Shown here: positions 43,454-52,275 of the stretch, one piece after another
How positions within the stretch are numbered: position 1 is the stretch's first letter
How the letters are laid out: every line of letters starts with the position of its first letter
Assembly (NCBI GenBank): GCA_963840275.1
Contig: CAWIYK010000005.1
Location: 1,426,001-1,490,000, forward strand
Reading direction: 5' to 3'
Source: Actinophytocola sp963840275
Lineage (GTDB): Bacteria; Actinomycetota; Actinomycetes; Mycobacteriales; Pseudonocardiaceae
Length of the DNA stretch: 64,000 bases
Made by a program: the position numbers and the translations under genes
Notes under the pieces: model-generated
The model's database searches: none
The model's input: the letters and a program-made list of their open reading frames with translations, nothing else
Told to the model about the DNA's origin: nothing

Positions 43454-45688
43454 TCACGCGGCTACGTGCTCACGCAGGTGCCGGCCGGTGCGGGTGTCGG
43501 TCTCGGCGAGCGCGGCGGGCGAGCCGGTGAACAGCACGCGGCCGCCGTGTCGGCCGGGGCCCGGTCCGAGGTCGATCACGTGGTCGGCGCGCCGGACGAC
43601 GTCCAGATCGTGCTCGATGACGACCACCGTGGCGCCGCCGTCGACCAGGCGGCCGAACAACGCGACCAGCTCGTCGACGTCCTCGGGGTGCAGGCCCGTG
43701 GTCGGCTCGTCGAACACGTACACCTGACCTGGCGCACCGAGCTCGGTCGCGAGCTTGAGCCGCTGCCGCTCGCCACCGGACAGGGTGCTGAGCGGCTGTC
43801 CCAGCGGCAGGTACCCCAGGCCGACCTCGACCAGCCGCGCAAGTCGGTCGTCCTGGAACACCGCCTGCGCGTCGCGGGCACTGAGCCGGAACACCTCGCC
43901 GATGTCGAGGCCGCGGTAGGTGTGCGCCAGCGCCTCCTCGGTGAACCGCCGGCCGCCGCACCGCTCGCACGTCGACACCATCGGGTCGAGGAACGCCAGG
44001 TCGGTGTACTGCACGCCGAGGCCGTTGCACTCCGGGCAGCCGCCGTCGGCATTGGGGCTGAACAGCGACGGGCTGACGTCGTTGGCCTCGGCGAACAGCG
44101 TCCGGATGGTGTCGAGCACCCCGGTGTAGGTCGCCGGCGTGGACCGGCGGGAGCCGCGCACGGCGCGCTGGTCGACCAGCACCGCGTCCGGCACGAAGCC
44201 GTGCACGAGCGTGCTCTTGCCGGAGCCGGCGACGCCGGTGACCACCGTGAGCACGCCGGTCGGCACGTCGACGTCCACGCCGCGCAGGTTGTGCCGGGTG
44301 GCGCCGCGGATCTCGATGGCGCCGGTCGGGGTCCGCGGGCGGTCGTTCAGCGTTCGGATGCGACCGTATTGGCGGCCGGTCGGGGTGTCGGCCCGTGCGA
44401 GTCCGGCGAGGTCGCCCTCGTAGACGATCTCGCCGCCGTCACCGCCGGCGCCGGGCCCGAGGTCGACGACGTGGTCGGCGGCCGCGACCACGTCCCGGTC
44501 GTGCTCGACCACGAGCACGGTGTTCCCCTTGTCCCGCAACGTCCGCAGCAGCGCGGTGAGCTGCGCGACGTCGTGCGGGTGCAGCCCGACGCTCGGCTCG
44601 TCGAACACGTACACGAGGTCGGTGAGGCTGCTGCCGAGGTGGCGCACCATCTTGACCCGCTGCGACTCGCCGCCGGACAGCGTCGCGGTCGGACGGTCCA
44701 TGGCGAGGTACCCGACGCCGATCGACACGAGCCGCTCGAGCTGCGCGACCAGCGCCGCGACCACCGGCTCGGCGCCGGGCACGTGGAGGTTGCCGAGCAC
44801 GCCGACGAGCTCCGCCGCCTCGAGCGCGGCGCAGTCGGCGATGCTCCGGCCGTCGACCAGCGACGAGCGCGCGGCGGCCGAGAGGCGGGTGCCGTGGCAG
44901 TCCGGGCAGGTGCCCTGGGTGACGACGCGTTCGAACGCCTCGCGGGTGCGGCCCTTGAGCGACTCGACGTCCTTGGGCAGCCAGATCCGCTCGAACCGGG
45001 GCAGCAGGCCCTCGTACTGCTTGGGCACGGGCTTGTCGTCGGTCGGCCGCTCGACCAGCGCGTCGGCGCCGTGCAGGAACGCGTGCCACTGCGCGTCGGT
45101 GTAGTCGCGCAGCGGCTTGTCGTTGTCGAACAGCGTCGAGCCGGTGAACGTGCGCCAGGTCCAGCCGCCGACGTGGAAGGTCGGGAAGCGGATGGCGCCC
45201 TCGTTGAGCGACCGCTCCCGGTCGACGAGCTGTGCCAGGTCGATCGACTTGGTCGTGCCGAGGCCGTGGCAGCGCGGGCACATGCCGGCCGGGTCGTTGA
45301 ACGAGAACGCGGTCGACTCGCCGACCTGCGGTTCGCCGGCCCGTGACCACAGCAGCCGCATCAGCGAGTGGATGTCGGTGACCGTGCCGACCGTCGAGCG
45401 GCTGTTGCCGCCGAGGCGCTTCTGGTCGACGACGATCGCGGCCGGCAGGTTCGCCACGGCGTCGACGTCGGGCCGGCCGAAGCTGGGCAGCCGGTTGCGG
45501 ACGAACGACGTGTAGGTCTGGTTGAGCTGCCGCTGCGACTCGGCGGCGACCGTGTCGAACACGAGCGAGGACTTGCCGGACCCGGACACGCCGGTGACCA
45601 CGGTGAGCAGCCCCTTGGGGATGGCCACCGAGACGTTCTTGAGGTTGTGCTCGCGAGCGCCGGTGACCGTGATGTGTGTGCCAGGCAT
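43454..45688 (-). CDS. stand-alone UvrA-like ABC ATPase (UvrA2/DrrC type)
   Basis: 744 residues, shorter than housekeeping UvrA (about 950). Two ATPase halves: Walker A GVSGSGKSS near residue 33 and GVAGSGKST near 480; signatures LSGGESQR and LSGGERQR; Walker B VYVFDEPS and VYVFDEPT. Zinc clusters remain (CPRCHG, CPDCHG, CPECNG, CERCGG). The UvrB-binding insertion seems absent. Such proteins bind damaged DNA and give resistance to DNA-binding drugs (DrrC with daunorubicin). It is divergent from a WYL regulator and precedes TetR and AlkZ-like genes. Confidence 0.92.
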   Translation of the reverse strand: MPGTHITVTGAREHNLKNVSVAIPKGLLTVVTGVSGSGKSSLVFDTVAAESQRQLNQTYTSFVRNRLPSFGRPDVDAVANLPAAIVVDQKRLGGNSRSTVGTVTDIHSLMRLLWSRAGEPQVGESTAFSFNDPAGMCPRCHGLGTTKSIDLAQLVDRERSLNEGAIRFPTFHVGGWTWRTFTGSTLFDNDKPLRDYTDAQWHAFLHGADALVERPTDDKPVPKQYEGLLPRFERIWLPKDVESLKGRTREAFERVVTQGTCPDCHGTRLSAAARSSLVDGRSIADCAALEAAELVGVLGNLHVPGAEPVVAALVAQLERLVSIGVGYLAMDRPTATLSGGESQRVKMVRHLGSSLTDLVYVFDEPSVGLHPHDVAQLTALLRTLRDKGNTVLVVEHDRDVVAAADHVVDLGPGAGGDGGEIVYEGDLAGLARADTPTGRQYGRIRTLNDRPRTPTGAIEIRGATRHNLRGVDVDVPTGVLTVVTGVAGSGKSTLVHGFVPDAVLVDQRAVRGSRRSTPATYTGVLDTIRTLFAEANDVSPSLFSPNADGGCPECNGLGVQYTDLAFLDPMVSTCERCGGRRFTEEALAHTYRGLDIGEVFRLSARDAQAVFQDDRLARLVEVGLGYLPLGQPLSTLSGGERQRLKLATELGAPGQVYVFDEPTTGLHPEDVDELVALFGRLVDGGATVVVIEHDLDVVRRADHVIDLGPGPGRHGGRVLFTGSPAALAETDTRTGRHLREHVAA

Positions 45689-45750
45689 GACTCGACGCTA
45701 ACGCGGGTTGTGGACACATGATGGCCACTACTCGTGTCATCCTGGAGGCG

Positions 45751-46671
45751 ATGAACGGACCGAGCACCCGGATGCTGGAGCTGCTGTCGCTGCTGCAGAG
45801 CGGCCGATCCTGGCCGGCCGCGGAGCTGGCGACGCGGCTGGAGACGACGCCGAGGACGCTGCGCCGGGACCTCGACCGGCTGCGCGAGCTGGGGTATCCG
45901 GTGGAGTCGACGCGCGGGCCGGGCGGCAGCTACCGCCTGGTCGCGGGCCGGGCGATGCCGCCGCTGGTGCTGACCGACGACGAGGCCGTCGCCGCGGTGG
46001 TCGGCCTGCGGTTCGCGGCGCTCGTGCTGGCCGACGAGGCGGCCGACGGTGTGCTGCGGAAGCTCGAGCAGGTGCTGCCGCCGAGGCTGCGGGACCGGAT
46101 GGCCGCGGTGTCGCGGACGACGCACGCGGTGACCAGGGCGTCGCTGGACCCGCGGGTGATCGAGACGCTCGCGGCGGCGGCGCATGAGCACCGCGACGTG
46201 CGGTTCACCTACACCGACCGGGCGGGCACGGAGTCGCCGCGCCACGTGGAGCCGTATCGGCAGGTGCTGCTGGACCGCCGCTGGTACCTGCTGGGATGGG
46301 ACCTGGACCGGTCCGACTGGCGGACGTTCCGGGTCGACCGTATTGCTTCGGTGGCGGTGCCGGGCAGCACGTTCGCGCCACGCGAGCCGCTGCCGGACAC
46401 CATGGTCAACCGGGCGCCGCGGGACGGGCCGAGGGGAGTGGTGCGGTTCGCGGCGCCGCTGGCGGAGGTGTCGGCTCGGCTGTCCGCGGAGGCCGGGTCG
46501 CTGGAGGCGGTCGACGCCCGGTCGTGCCGGTACGTGACGCCGCCGGACGACTGGGGCTGGCTCGCGACGACGGTGGCGGCGGTGGGGGTGCCGTACACGG
46601 TGGAGTCGCCGCCCGAGTTGGTCGAGGAGACCCGCCGGCTGGCCGCGCGGGTGTCGGCGGCGGGCCGATAG
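45751..46671 (+). CDS. YafY/WYL-domain transcriptional regulator
   Basis: 306 residues from ATG 45751, with GGAGG just upstream. N-terminal helix-turn-helix (MLELLSLLQSGRSWPAAELATRLETTPRTLRRDLDRLRELGYPV), WYL domain in the centre (RHVEPYRQVLLDRRWYLLGWDLDRSDWRTFRVDRI) and a C-terminal WCX region. WYL domains bind nucleic acids or ligands and often respond to DNA damage or phage. It is divergent from the UvrA-like gene by 62 bp, so it is the likely regulator of that gene. Confidence 0.92.
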   Translation: MNGPSTRMLELLSLLQSGRSWPAAELATRLETTPRTLRRDLDRLRELGYPVESTRGPGGSYRLVAGRAMPPLVLTDDEAVAAVVGLRFAALVLADEAADGVLRKLEQVLPPRLRDRMAAVSRTTHAVTRASLDPRVIETLAAAAHEHRDVRFTYTDRAGTESPRHVEPYRQVLLDRRWYLLGWDLDRSDWRTFRVDRIASVAVPGSTFAPREPLPDTMVNRAPRDGPRGVVRFAAPLAEVSARLSAEAGSLEAVDARSCRYVTPPDDWGWLATTVAAVGVPYTVESPPELVEETRRLAARVSAAGR

Positions 46672-46711
46672 TCGCTCGACGGGGTCGGGTCGGGTTCGGT
46701 TAGCTGGCCGA

Positions 46712-47350
46712 ATGCCGCTGCCGCCCGCCGACCCGTCCGTGCTGCACCCGATCCCGGGTCAGCCGAGAGTGGTCCTGCTCAAACCGCTCGTCACGTCGCC
46801 GCTGATCGACGTCGGCGAGTTCACCTACTACGACGACCCGGCGGAGCCGACGGCGTTCGAGACCCGCAACGTGCTGTACCACTATGGGCCGGAACGCCTG
46901 GTCATCGGCAGGTTCTGTGCGTTCGGAGAGGGTGTGCGGTTCATCATGAACGGCGCCAACCACCGGATGGACGGCCCGTCGACGTTCCCGTTCCCGATCA
47001 TGGGCGGGTCGTGGGCCGACCACATGGACCTGATCACGGGGCTGCCCGGCCGCGGCGACACGGTCGTCGGCCACGACGTGTGGACCGGCTACGGCGTGAC
47101 GATCATGCCCGGGGTGCGCGTCGGCAACGGCGCGGTCGTCGCGTCCGGCTCGGTCGTGGTCGACGACGTGCCCGACTACGGCATCGTGGGCGGCAACCCG
47201 GCGCGGCTCATCCGCACCCGCTACCCGGAGCCGGACATCGCGCGGCTGCTGGCCGTCGCGTGGTGGGACTGGCCGCTCGACCACCTCACCACGCACCTCC
47301 GCACCATCATGTCCGGCACGATCGACGACCTCGAACGCGTCGCTCCCTGA
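46712..47350 (+). CDS. Vat/CatB-type xenobiotic O-acetyltransferase
   Basis: 212 residues with a left-handed beta-helix (hexapeptide) pattern: LVIGRFCAFGEGVRFIMNGANHRMDG, VVGHDVWTGYGVTIMPGVRVGNGAVVASGSVV and YGIVGGNPARLIRTRY. The NGANHRMDG block, with the catalytic His, is the hallmark of streptogramin/chloramphenicol acetyltransferases. It transfers acetyl from acetyl-CoA to a drug hydroxyl. Actual drug specificity cannot be read. It sits 40 bp after the WYL regulator gene and may share its transcript. Confidence 0.9.
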   Translation: MPLPPADPSVLHPIPGQPRVVLLKPLVTSPLIDVGEFTYYDDPAEPTAFETRNVLYHYGPERLVIGRFCAFGEGVRFIMNGANHRMDGPSTFPFPIMGGSWADHMDLITGLPGRGDTVVGHDVWTGYGVTIMPGVRVGNGAVVASGSVVVDDVPDYGIVGGNPARLIRTRYPEPDIARLLAVAWWDWPLDHLTTHLRTIMSGTIDDLERVAP

Positions 47351-47392
47351 CCTGGGGTTTGGCCGGCCAGCACAGTTGGCCGGCCAGCACAG

Positions 47393-48301
47393 TCAGTCGG
47401 TCGGCTGCCACAGTTGGAAGCGCGCACCCTGGTCGTCCTCGCACTCGACGAGCAGACCGTGCGGCTTGTGTTCCACCGCGGCCGCCGTTCCGCCGGCCCC
47501 GCGGACCCGCTCGACCGCGGCCGCCAGGTCGTCCACCCGGAAGCACAGCTGCACCTCCTGCGCGGCGTCGGCCGGCGACCACATGCTGAGCTGCGGCCGC
47601 GTGTCCTCCGCGCCCCACGTGCCCGGCGCCCGACCCGGCCCGAACGGCACCTCGAGCACCGACTCGTAGAACGCCTTCGCCCGGTCCGCGTCGGGCGTCA
47701 CCATCGTCACCCGCGCGATGTCGCCCTGCCGCGCCCTCGTCGCACGGCCCGGGGGCCGGTTCAGCAGCCACCGGTGCCCGAACGGGTCGACCAGCACCGC
47801 GCTCCGCCCGTAGGGCTCGTCCACCGGCTCGCGCTCCACCCGGGCGCCGAGGCGCCGGGCCCGGTCGACCGTCTCGTCCACGTCCGGCACCAGCACGTGC
47901 ACGGACTGCCCGAACGTCGTCGGCGACTCCGGCGCGCGCACCGGCACGTCCGGGTACAGGTCGGACGACTCGGCGAGCATCAGCACCGCGTCGCCGATGT
48001 CGACCTCGGCGTGCCCGATCGTGCCGTCGGAGTCCACGTGCAGGTCACCGCGCTGCCGCGCGTCGAACACGGTGGCGTACCAGTCCAGTGCGGCCCGCGC
48101 GTCGGACACCACGAGGTACGGGGTGATCGTCGGCGGCCAGGCCGGTTCGTGTCGGGTCGGTGGTACGGACACAGGTATTGACACATCGTCTCCTCTGTCG
48201 AGCACGGCACGGATCAGGCGCTCCCGCAGCCGTGCGGCGAAGTCGGGGTCCGGGTCCACCGGCGTGACGGGCTCGCGCAGCGCGTCGAACGGGTCGGTCA
48301 T
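47393..48301 (-). CDS. two-domain VOC family protein
   Basis: 302 residues from ATG 48301. The first 45 residues (FDALREPVTPVDPDPDFAARLRERLIRAVL) look like the short conserved region often fused before VOC domains in sigma-factor operons. Two VOC/glyoxalase domains follow (about 55-175 and 180-300), each with a DPFGHRW- or RFQLW-type end strand. Could be a bleomycin-resistance-type binding protein or a metal-dependent enzyme. The ATG lies in the sigma factor's stop (ATGA), so expression is coupled. Confidence 0.88.
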   Translation of the reverse strand: MTDPFDALREPVTPVDPDPDFAARLRERLIRAVLDRGDDVSIPVSVPPTRHEPAWPPTITPYLVVSDARAALDWYATVFDARQRGDLHVDSDGTIGHAEVDIGDAVLMLAESSDLYPDVPVRAPESPTTFGQSVHVLVPDVDETVDRARRLGARVEREPVDEPYGRSAVLVDPFGHRWLLNRPPGRATRARQGDIARVTMVTPDADRAKAFYESVLEVPFGPGRAPGTWGAEDTRPQLSMWSPADAAQEVQLCFRVDDLAAAVERVRGAGGTAAAVEHKPHGLLVECEDDQGARFQLWQPTD

Positions 48302-48831
48302 GGCGAGTCCTCCTCCCGGTAGCTCCGGCGGAACGCGGCGCGCGCCCGCACGAGCAGTGCCTCGGTCGCGTGCACGGTCCGGTCCAGGCACCGCGCGACG
48401 TCGTTGACCGGCAGCCCGTCGAGATACCGCAGCGTGAGCGCGGCCCGGTGGTGCGGCCCGAGCCCGTCGAGCACCTGCCGCGCGCGGATCGCGTCGAGCT
48501 GGACCTCCCACGGGTCCTCGACCTTCCGGTCCCGGTCGAGATCGAGCAGCCGCAGCCCGCGCTCCTCACGCGCGGCCCGCCGCCAGTGGTCGGCCAGCTT
48601 GTGCCGCGCCACCCCGATCAGCCACGCCACCGACGGCACCAATGGCACGGCGGCGCCCGGCTCGCGGACGGCCCGCACCGCGGCGAGGAACGACTCCGCC
48701 GTCAGGTCCTCGGCGAGCGTCTTGTCCCGGCAGCGCGCCAGCAGGTAGCCGTAGACGTGCGGCAACGCCTCGTCGTACAGCTCCAGCAACCCGACCGCGG
48801 GGTCGGGCCGCGCACCTTCAGGCGGACTCAC
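48298..48831 (-). CDS. ECF-type RNA polymerase sigma factor
   Basis: 177 residues from GTG 48831, with GAGGGGG before it. Region 2: LYDEALPHVYGYLLARCRDKTLAEDLTAESFLAAV, then SVAWLIGVARHKLADHWRR. Region 4: LGPHHRAALTLRYLDGLPVNDVARCLDRTVHATEALLVRARAAFR. No anti-sigma factor gene is adjacent; instead a VOC protein gene is coupled to it. Recognised promoter unknown. The longer upstream frame (to 48894) lacks a good start. Confidence 0.9.
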   Translation of the reverse strand: MSPPEGARPDPAVGLLELYDEALPHVYGYLLARCRDKTLAEDLTAESFLAAVRAVREPGAAVPLVPSVAWLIGVARHKLADHWRRAAREERGLRLLDLDRDRKVEDPWEVQLDAIRARQVLDGLGPHHRAALTLRYLDGLPVNDVARCLDRTVHATEALLVRARAAFRRSYREEDSP

Positions 48832-48988
48832 GACGCCCCCTCGCAGGCTCGGTGGCGCCGCTCGCGGTCGCCCTGCGTCATGGTTCGCTCGCAAGCTCGC
48901 TCACAACCACCATCGTCGTCCGGGACACGACTTCTCCGACGGGCCGGTGCCAAGGTTTTTCCGGGAACCCTCGATAGGGTGACTCGCC

Positions 48989-49801
48989 GTGCGATCGGAG
49001 AGCTACGGCGGCGACATCCTGGCCCGCGGCAAGCGCCGCAAGACCATCCCGGAGGTGGTCGCCGAACCCGGCCTCGTCGCCGAGGACCCGGCGAGCGGCT
49101 TCTGCGGCGCGGTGGTCCGGTTCGAGAGCGGCAACGTGGTGCTCGAGGACGGGAAGGGCCGGCACCGGTTGTTCCCGCTCACCCCGGCCGGCTTCCTCAT
49201 CGACGGCAAGCCCGTGACGCTGGTCCGCCCGGCCGTCAAGTCCGAGCCCGAACGGGTGATCTCCGCGTCCGGCTCCGTCCGCGTCACGGGCCACACCGCC
49301 CGCACGGCACGCGACAGCAGGCTGTGGGTCGAGGGCATCCACGACGCGGAGCTGGTGGAACGCGTGTGGGGCCACGACCTGCGCGTCGAGGGTGTGGTGG
49401 TCGAGCCGCTGCACGGCATCGACGACCTCGCGGCGCTGGTCGCCGAGTTCGGCACGGCCGGGCACCGGCGCCTCGGCGTGCTCGTCGACCACCTCGTGGC
49501 CGGCAGCAAGGAGACCCGGATCGTCGACGCGGTGCGGGATCCGAACGTGCTGGTCACAGGTCACCCGTACGTGGACGTGTGGCAGGCGGTGCGCCCGGAG
49601 GCGGTCGGCATCCGCGCGTGGCCGACCGTGCCGCGCGGCACGCCGTGGAAGGAAGGCATCTGCGCCGCGCTGGGCTGGGGCGAGCCGGCCGACGGCTGGC
49701 GGCGCGTCCTCGCCGGGGTGCGCAGCTACCGCGACCTCGAGACCCCGCTGATCGGCGCGGTGGAGCGACTCATCGATTTCGTCACCACCGGTGAAGAGTA
49801 G
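48989..49801 (+). CDS. DUF3097 family protein
   Basis: 270 residues. Starts RSESYGGDILARGKRRKTIPEVVAEPGLVAEDPASGFCGAVVRFE, the DUF3097 N-terminus. The C-terminal half has a TOPRIM-like pattern (VEGIHDAELVERVWG, LGVLVDHLVAGSKE, VTGHPYVDVWQAV) with acidic residues at the expected places. A nucleic-acid-linked role is possible but unproven. GTG start at 48989. It is divergent from the sigma factor gene and followed 35 bp later by nfeD. Confidence 0.9.
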   Translation: MRSESYGGDILARGKRRKTIPEVVAEPGLVAEDPASGFCGAVVRFESGNVVLEDGKGRHRLFPLTPAGFLIDGKPVTLVRPAVKSEPERVISASGSVRVTGHTARTARDSRLWVEGIHDAELVERVWGHDLRVEGVVVEPLHGIDDLAALVAEFGTAGHRRLGVLVDHLVAGSKETRIVDAVRDPNVLVTGHPYVDVWQAVRPEAVGIRAWPTVPRGTPWKEGICAALGWGEPADGWRRVLAGVRSYRDLETPLIGAVERLIDFVTTGEE

Positions 49802-49836
49802 TGACCGGGATGCCACTGTTCTGAGATCATTGCGGC

Positions 49837-50265
49837 ATGGCCGCATTGTTCTGGCTCATTGGTGGAATCGCACTGATCGCCGCCGAGATGTTGTCGGGGG
49901 ATTTCTTCCTGCTGATGGTGGGGGTGGGAGCGCTCGCGGGGGCGGGCACCGAATGGTTGGTCGGCAACACGCTCGTGAGCAGTGCGGTGTTCGCACTCGT
50001 GTCCATCGGGCTGGTGACCTTCGCCAGACCATGGCTCAAGCGCCGCATGCACGGCGAGCTCGTGCACACGAACGCCGACGCGCTGATCGGCCGCAAGGCG
50101 GTCGCGGTGTCGGTCGTCGACGGGCAGGGCGGGCAGGTCCGCCTGGACGGCGACGTGTGGTCGGCACGCTCGTTCGACGACAGACAGGCGATCACACCGG
50201 GGGCGTCGGTGACCGTCGTGGAGATCGCGGGGGCGACCGCGGTCGTGCTCGCGGACTCGGATTGA
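49837..50265 (+). CDS. NfeD family membrane protein
   Basis: 142 residues. Three membrane helices (residues about 2-22, 24-45 and 50-68), then a soluble OB-fold domain (LIGRKAVAVSVVDGQGGQVRLDGDVWSARS), the classic short NfeD form. NfeD proteins partner with SPFH/stomatin proteins in membrane microdomains. The SPFH gene is the next gene, 133 bp downstream, so they probably work together. Confidence 0.93.
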   Translation: MAALFWLIGGIALIAAEMLSGDFFLLMVGVGALAGAGTEWLVGNTLVSSAVFALVSIGLVTFARPWLKRRMHGELVHTNADALIGRKAVAVSVVDGQGGQVRLDGDVWSARSFDDRQAITPGASVTVVEIAGATAVVLADSD

Positions 50266-50397
50266 CCGGCGACCGGGTGAACGTGACCCAACTTCTGGTG
50301 GGACGCGGCCCCGACCTGCGCGAGTTCGGGTGGATCTTGTGATCTACTTCCCGCCGACCGCCAAGGAAGCGCCGTCCGGATCCGGAGTGGAGGCACG

Positions 50398-51717
50398 TTG
50401 ACCATCATCATCATCGTCCTGGTCGTGGTTCTGTTCGTACTCACGGTCGTGGTGAAGTCGATCCTCGTGATCCCGCAGGCACAGTCCGCGGTGGTCGAGC
50501 GGCTCGGCAGATTCCGGTCGGTGGCGGAACCGGGCCTGAACTTCCTGATGCCCTTCGTCGACCGGGTGCGCGCCCGCATCGACCGTCGTGAGCAGGTCGT
50601 GTCGTTCCCGCCGCAGCCGGTGATCACCCAGGACAACCTGACGGTGTCGATCGACACGGTCGTGTACTTCCAGGTGACCAATCCTCGTGACGCCGTGTAT
50701 GAGATCTCCGACTACATCGTCGGTGTCGAGCAGCTCACCACCACCACGCTTCGTAACGTGGTCGGTGGCATGAGCCTCGAGGAGACGCTGACCTCACGTG
50801 ACTCGATCAACGGCCAGCTCCGGGGCGTGCTCGACGAGGCGACCGGCCGGTGGGGCATCCGTGTGGCCCGCGTCGAGCTGAAGGCCATCGACCCGCCACC
50901 CTCCATTCAGGACTCGATGGAGAAGCAGATGCGCGCGGACCGCGAGAAGCGCGCGATGATCCTGACCGCGGAAGGTACCCGCGAGGCCGCCATCAAGACG
51001 GCGGAAGGCCAGAAGCAGAGCCAGATCCTGTCGGCGGAGGGCGCCAAGCAGGCGGCGATCCTCGCGTCCGAGGGTGAGCGGCAGTCGCGGATCCTGCGCG
51101 CGCAGGGTGAACGCGCCGCGCGGTACCTGCAGGCGCAGGGCCAGGCGAAGGCCATCGAGAAGGTGTTCGACGCGATCAAGGCGGGCAAGCCGACGCCGGA
51201 GGTGCTGGCCTACCAGTACCTGCAGACGCTGCCGCAGATGGCGCAGGGCGACGCCAACAAGGTGTGGATGCTGCCCAACGACTTCGGCAAGGCCCTCGAG
51301 GGTTTCGCGAAGGCGCTGGGCGCGCCGGGCGACGACGGTGTCTTCCGCTACGAGCCGCCGGCCTACGAGCCGCCGACCCGCAAGGACGACGACGAGGAGG
51401 AGATCGCGGCCTGGTTCGACACGTCGACCGACCCGAAGGTCGCCGAGGCCGTGCGCGCGGCGGAAGCCGTTGCGCGGCAGGAGGTGCCGGGCCCGCTGTC
51501 GACCGGTCCGATCACACCGGTCGCGCCGGTCGCGCCGCAGGCGCTGCCGCCCACGCTCGCGCCGGAACCGCCCACCCAACAGGTCGCGCCGCCGGCGCAC
51601 GACTACGAGCCCCCGGTCGAACAGCCGGGCGCGGTGCCGCACATGCCGACGCAGGCCCGCCCGCCGGCCCGGCCGAACGAGTCCACCGAACTGTCGGACG
51701 AACCGCCCAGGTACTGA
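50398..51717 (+). CDS. SPFH/Band-7 (stomatin-like) protein with proline-rich tail
   Basis: 439 residues from TTG 50398, with GGAGG 6-10 nt before it. An N-terminal membrane helix, then the SPFH domain (QAQSAVVERLGRFRSVAEPGLNFLMPFVDRV, QPVITQDNLTVSIDTVVYFQVTNP). A long charged coiled-coil follows, with repeats of AEG-KQ (residues about 190-250). The last 110 residues are Pro/Ala/Glu-rich, an extension not found in short stomatins. Forms oligomeric membrane scaffolds. Follows its usual NfeD partner. A strong terminator ends the unit. Confidence 0.93.
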   Translation: MTIIIIVLVVVLFVLTVVVKSILVIPQAQSAVVERLGRFRSVAEPGLNFLMPFVDRVRARIDRREQVVSFPPQPVITQDNLTVSIDTVVYFQVTNPRDAVYEISDYIVGVEQLTTTTLRNVVGGMSLEETLTSRDSINGQLRGVLDEATGRWGIRVARVELKAIDPPPSIQDSMEKQMRADREKRAMILTAEGTREAAIKTAEGQKQSQILSAEGAKQAAILASEGERQSRILRAQGERAARYLQAQGQAKAIEKVFDAIKAGKPTPEVLAYQYLQTLPQMAQGDANKVWMLPNDFGKALEGFAKALGAPGDDGVFRYEPPAYEPPTRKDDDEEEIAAWFDTSTDPKVAEAVRAAEAVARQEVPGPLSTGPITPVAPVAPQALPPTLAPEPPTQQVAPPAHDYEPPVEQPGAVPHMPTQARPPARPNESTELSDEPPRY

Positions 51718-51726
51718 ATAATCGAC

Positions 51727-51771
51727 GCGATGTCCCCGATTCCGGCATACCGGGTCGGGGACATCGCTTTT
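51727..51771 (+). terminator. intrinsic terminator after the SPFH gene
   Basis: A 13-bp perfect stem (gcgatgtccccga at 51727-51739, tcggggacatcgc at 51755-51767), with an inner ccgg/ccgg pairing in the loop, is followed by TTTT. This is one of the few hairpins here with a T-tract. Confidence 0.85.
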
Positions 51772-51840
51772 CGGTCCGCGAAAACCGCGCACGTGGCGGG
51801 TCCGGATGATGGAAGGTCACACCGGAAATAGAGTGTGCGG

Positions 51841-52275
51841 ATGAGTGATGCGCGGCTCGACGGAGCAATTCTCCTGCCGGACGGCGGCTGGGTGCGCGGC
51901 CGAGGGCTGCGCAACCCGGCGCCGGACGGGCCGGCGCCGGAGTTCGGCCTGTACCTGGGCACCGCCAAGCTGCGGGCCCGGCACTCGTTCGACTGGGCCC
52001 ACGAGTGGCTCGAGTGGCCGGACTTCCGGCTGCCCAAGGACTCCGCGCTCGCGATGCGCCGGATCCGGGACCTGCGCGAGCGGGCGCTGGCCGGCGAGCG
52101 CGTCGAGGTGGCGTGCGGCGGCGGGGTCGGGCGGACCGGGACCGTGATCGCGTGCCTCGCCGTGCTCGGGGGCGTCGCGCCGGAGGAGGCGGTGGCGTGG
52201 GCCCGCGCCAACTACCACCCGCGTGCGGTGGAGACGCCGTGGCAGCGCCGGTGGATCATCAGCGCGACGGCGTGA
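51841..52275 (+). CDS. protein-tyrosine-phosphatase-like protein
   Basis: 144 residues. The Cys-based phosphatase loop CGGGVGRT (C-x5-R-T) lies near residue 96, preceded by RVEVA and followed by a long helix (TVIACLAVLGG), the dual-specificity/PTP P-loop arrangement. An Asp-containing loop (DWAHEWLEWPDFRLP) may supply the general acid. Likely a small cytosolic phosphatase. Target unknown. The 3' end overlaps the convergent GNAT gene by 17 bp. Confidence 0.82.
   Translation: MSDARLDGAILLPDGGWVRGRGLRNPAPDGPAPEFGLYLGTAKLRARHSFDWAHEWLEWPDFRLPKDSALAMRRIRDLRERALAGERVEVACGGGVGRTGTVIACLAVLGGVAPEEAVAWARANYHPRAVETPWQRRWIISATA

Noticed and set aside
43454..45688. Housekeeping UvrA of nucleotide excision repair
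   Set aside because: The protein is about 200 residues shorter than UvrA, seems to lack the UvrB-binding insertion, and sits with drug-defence-type genes.
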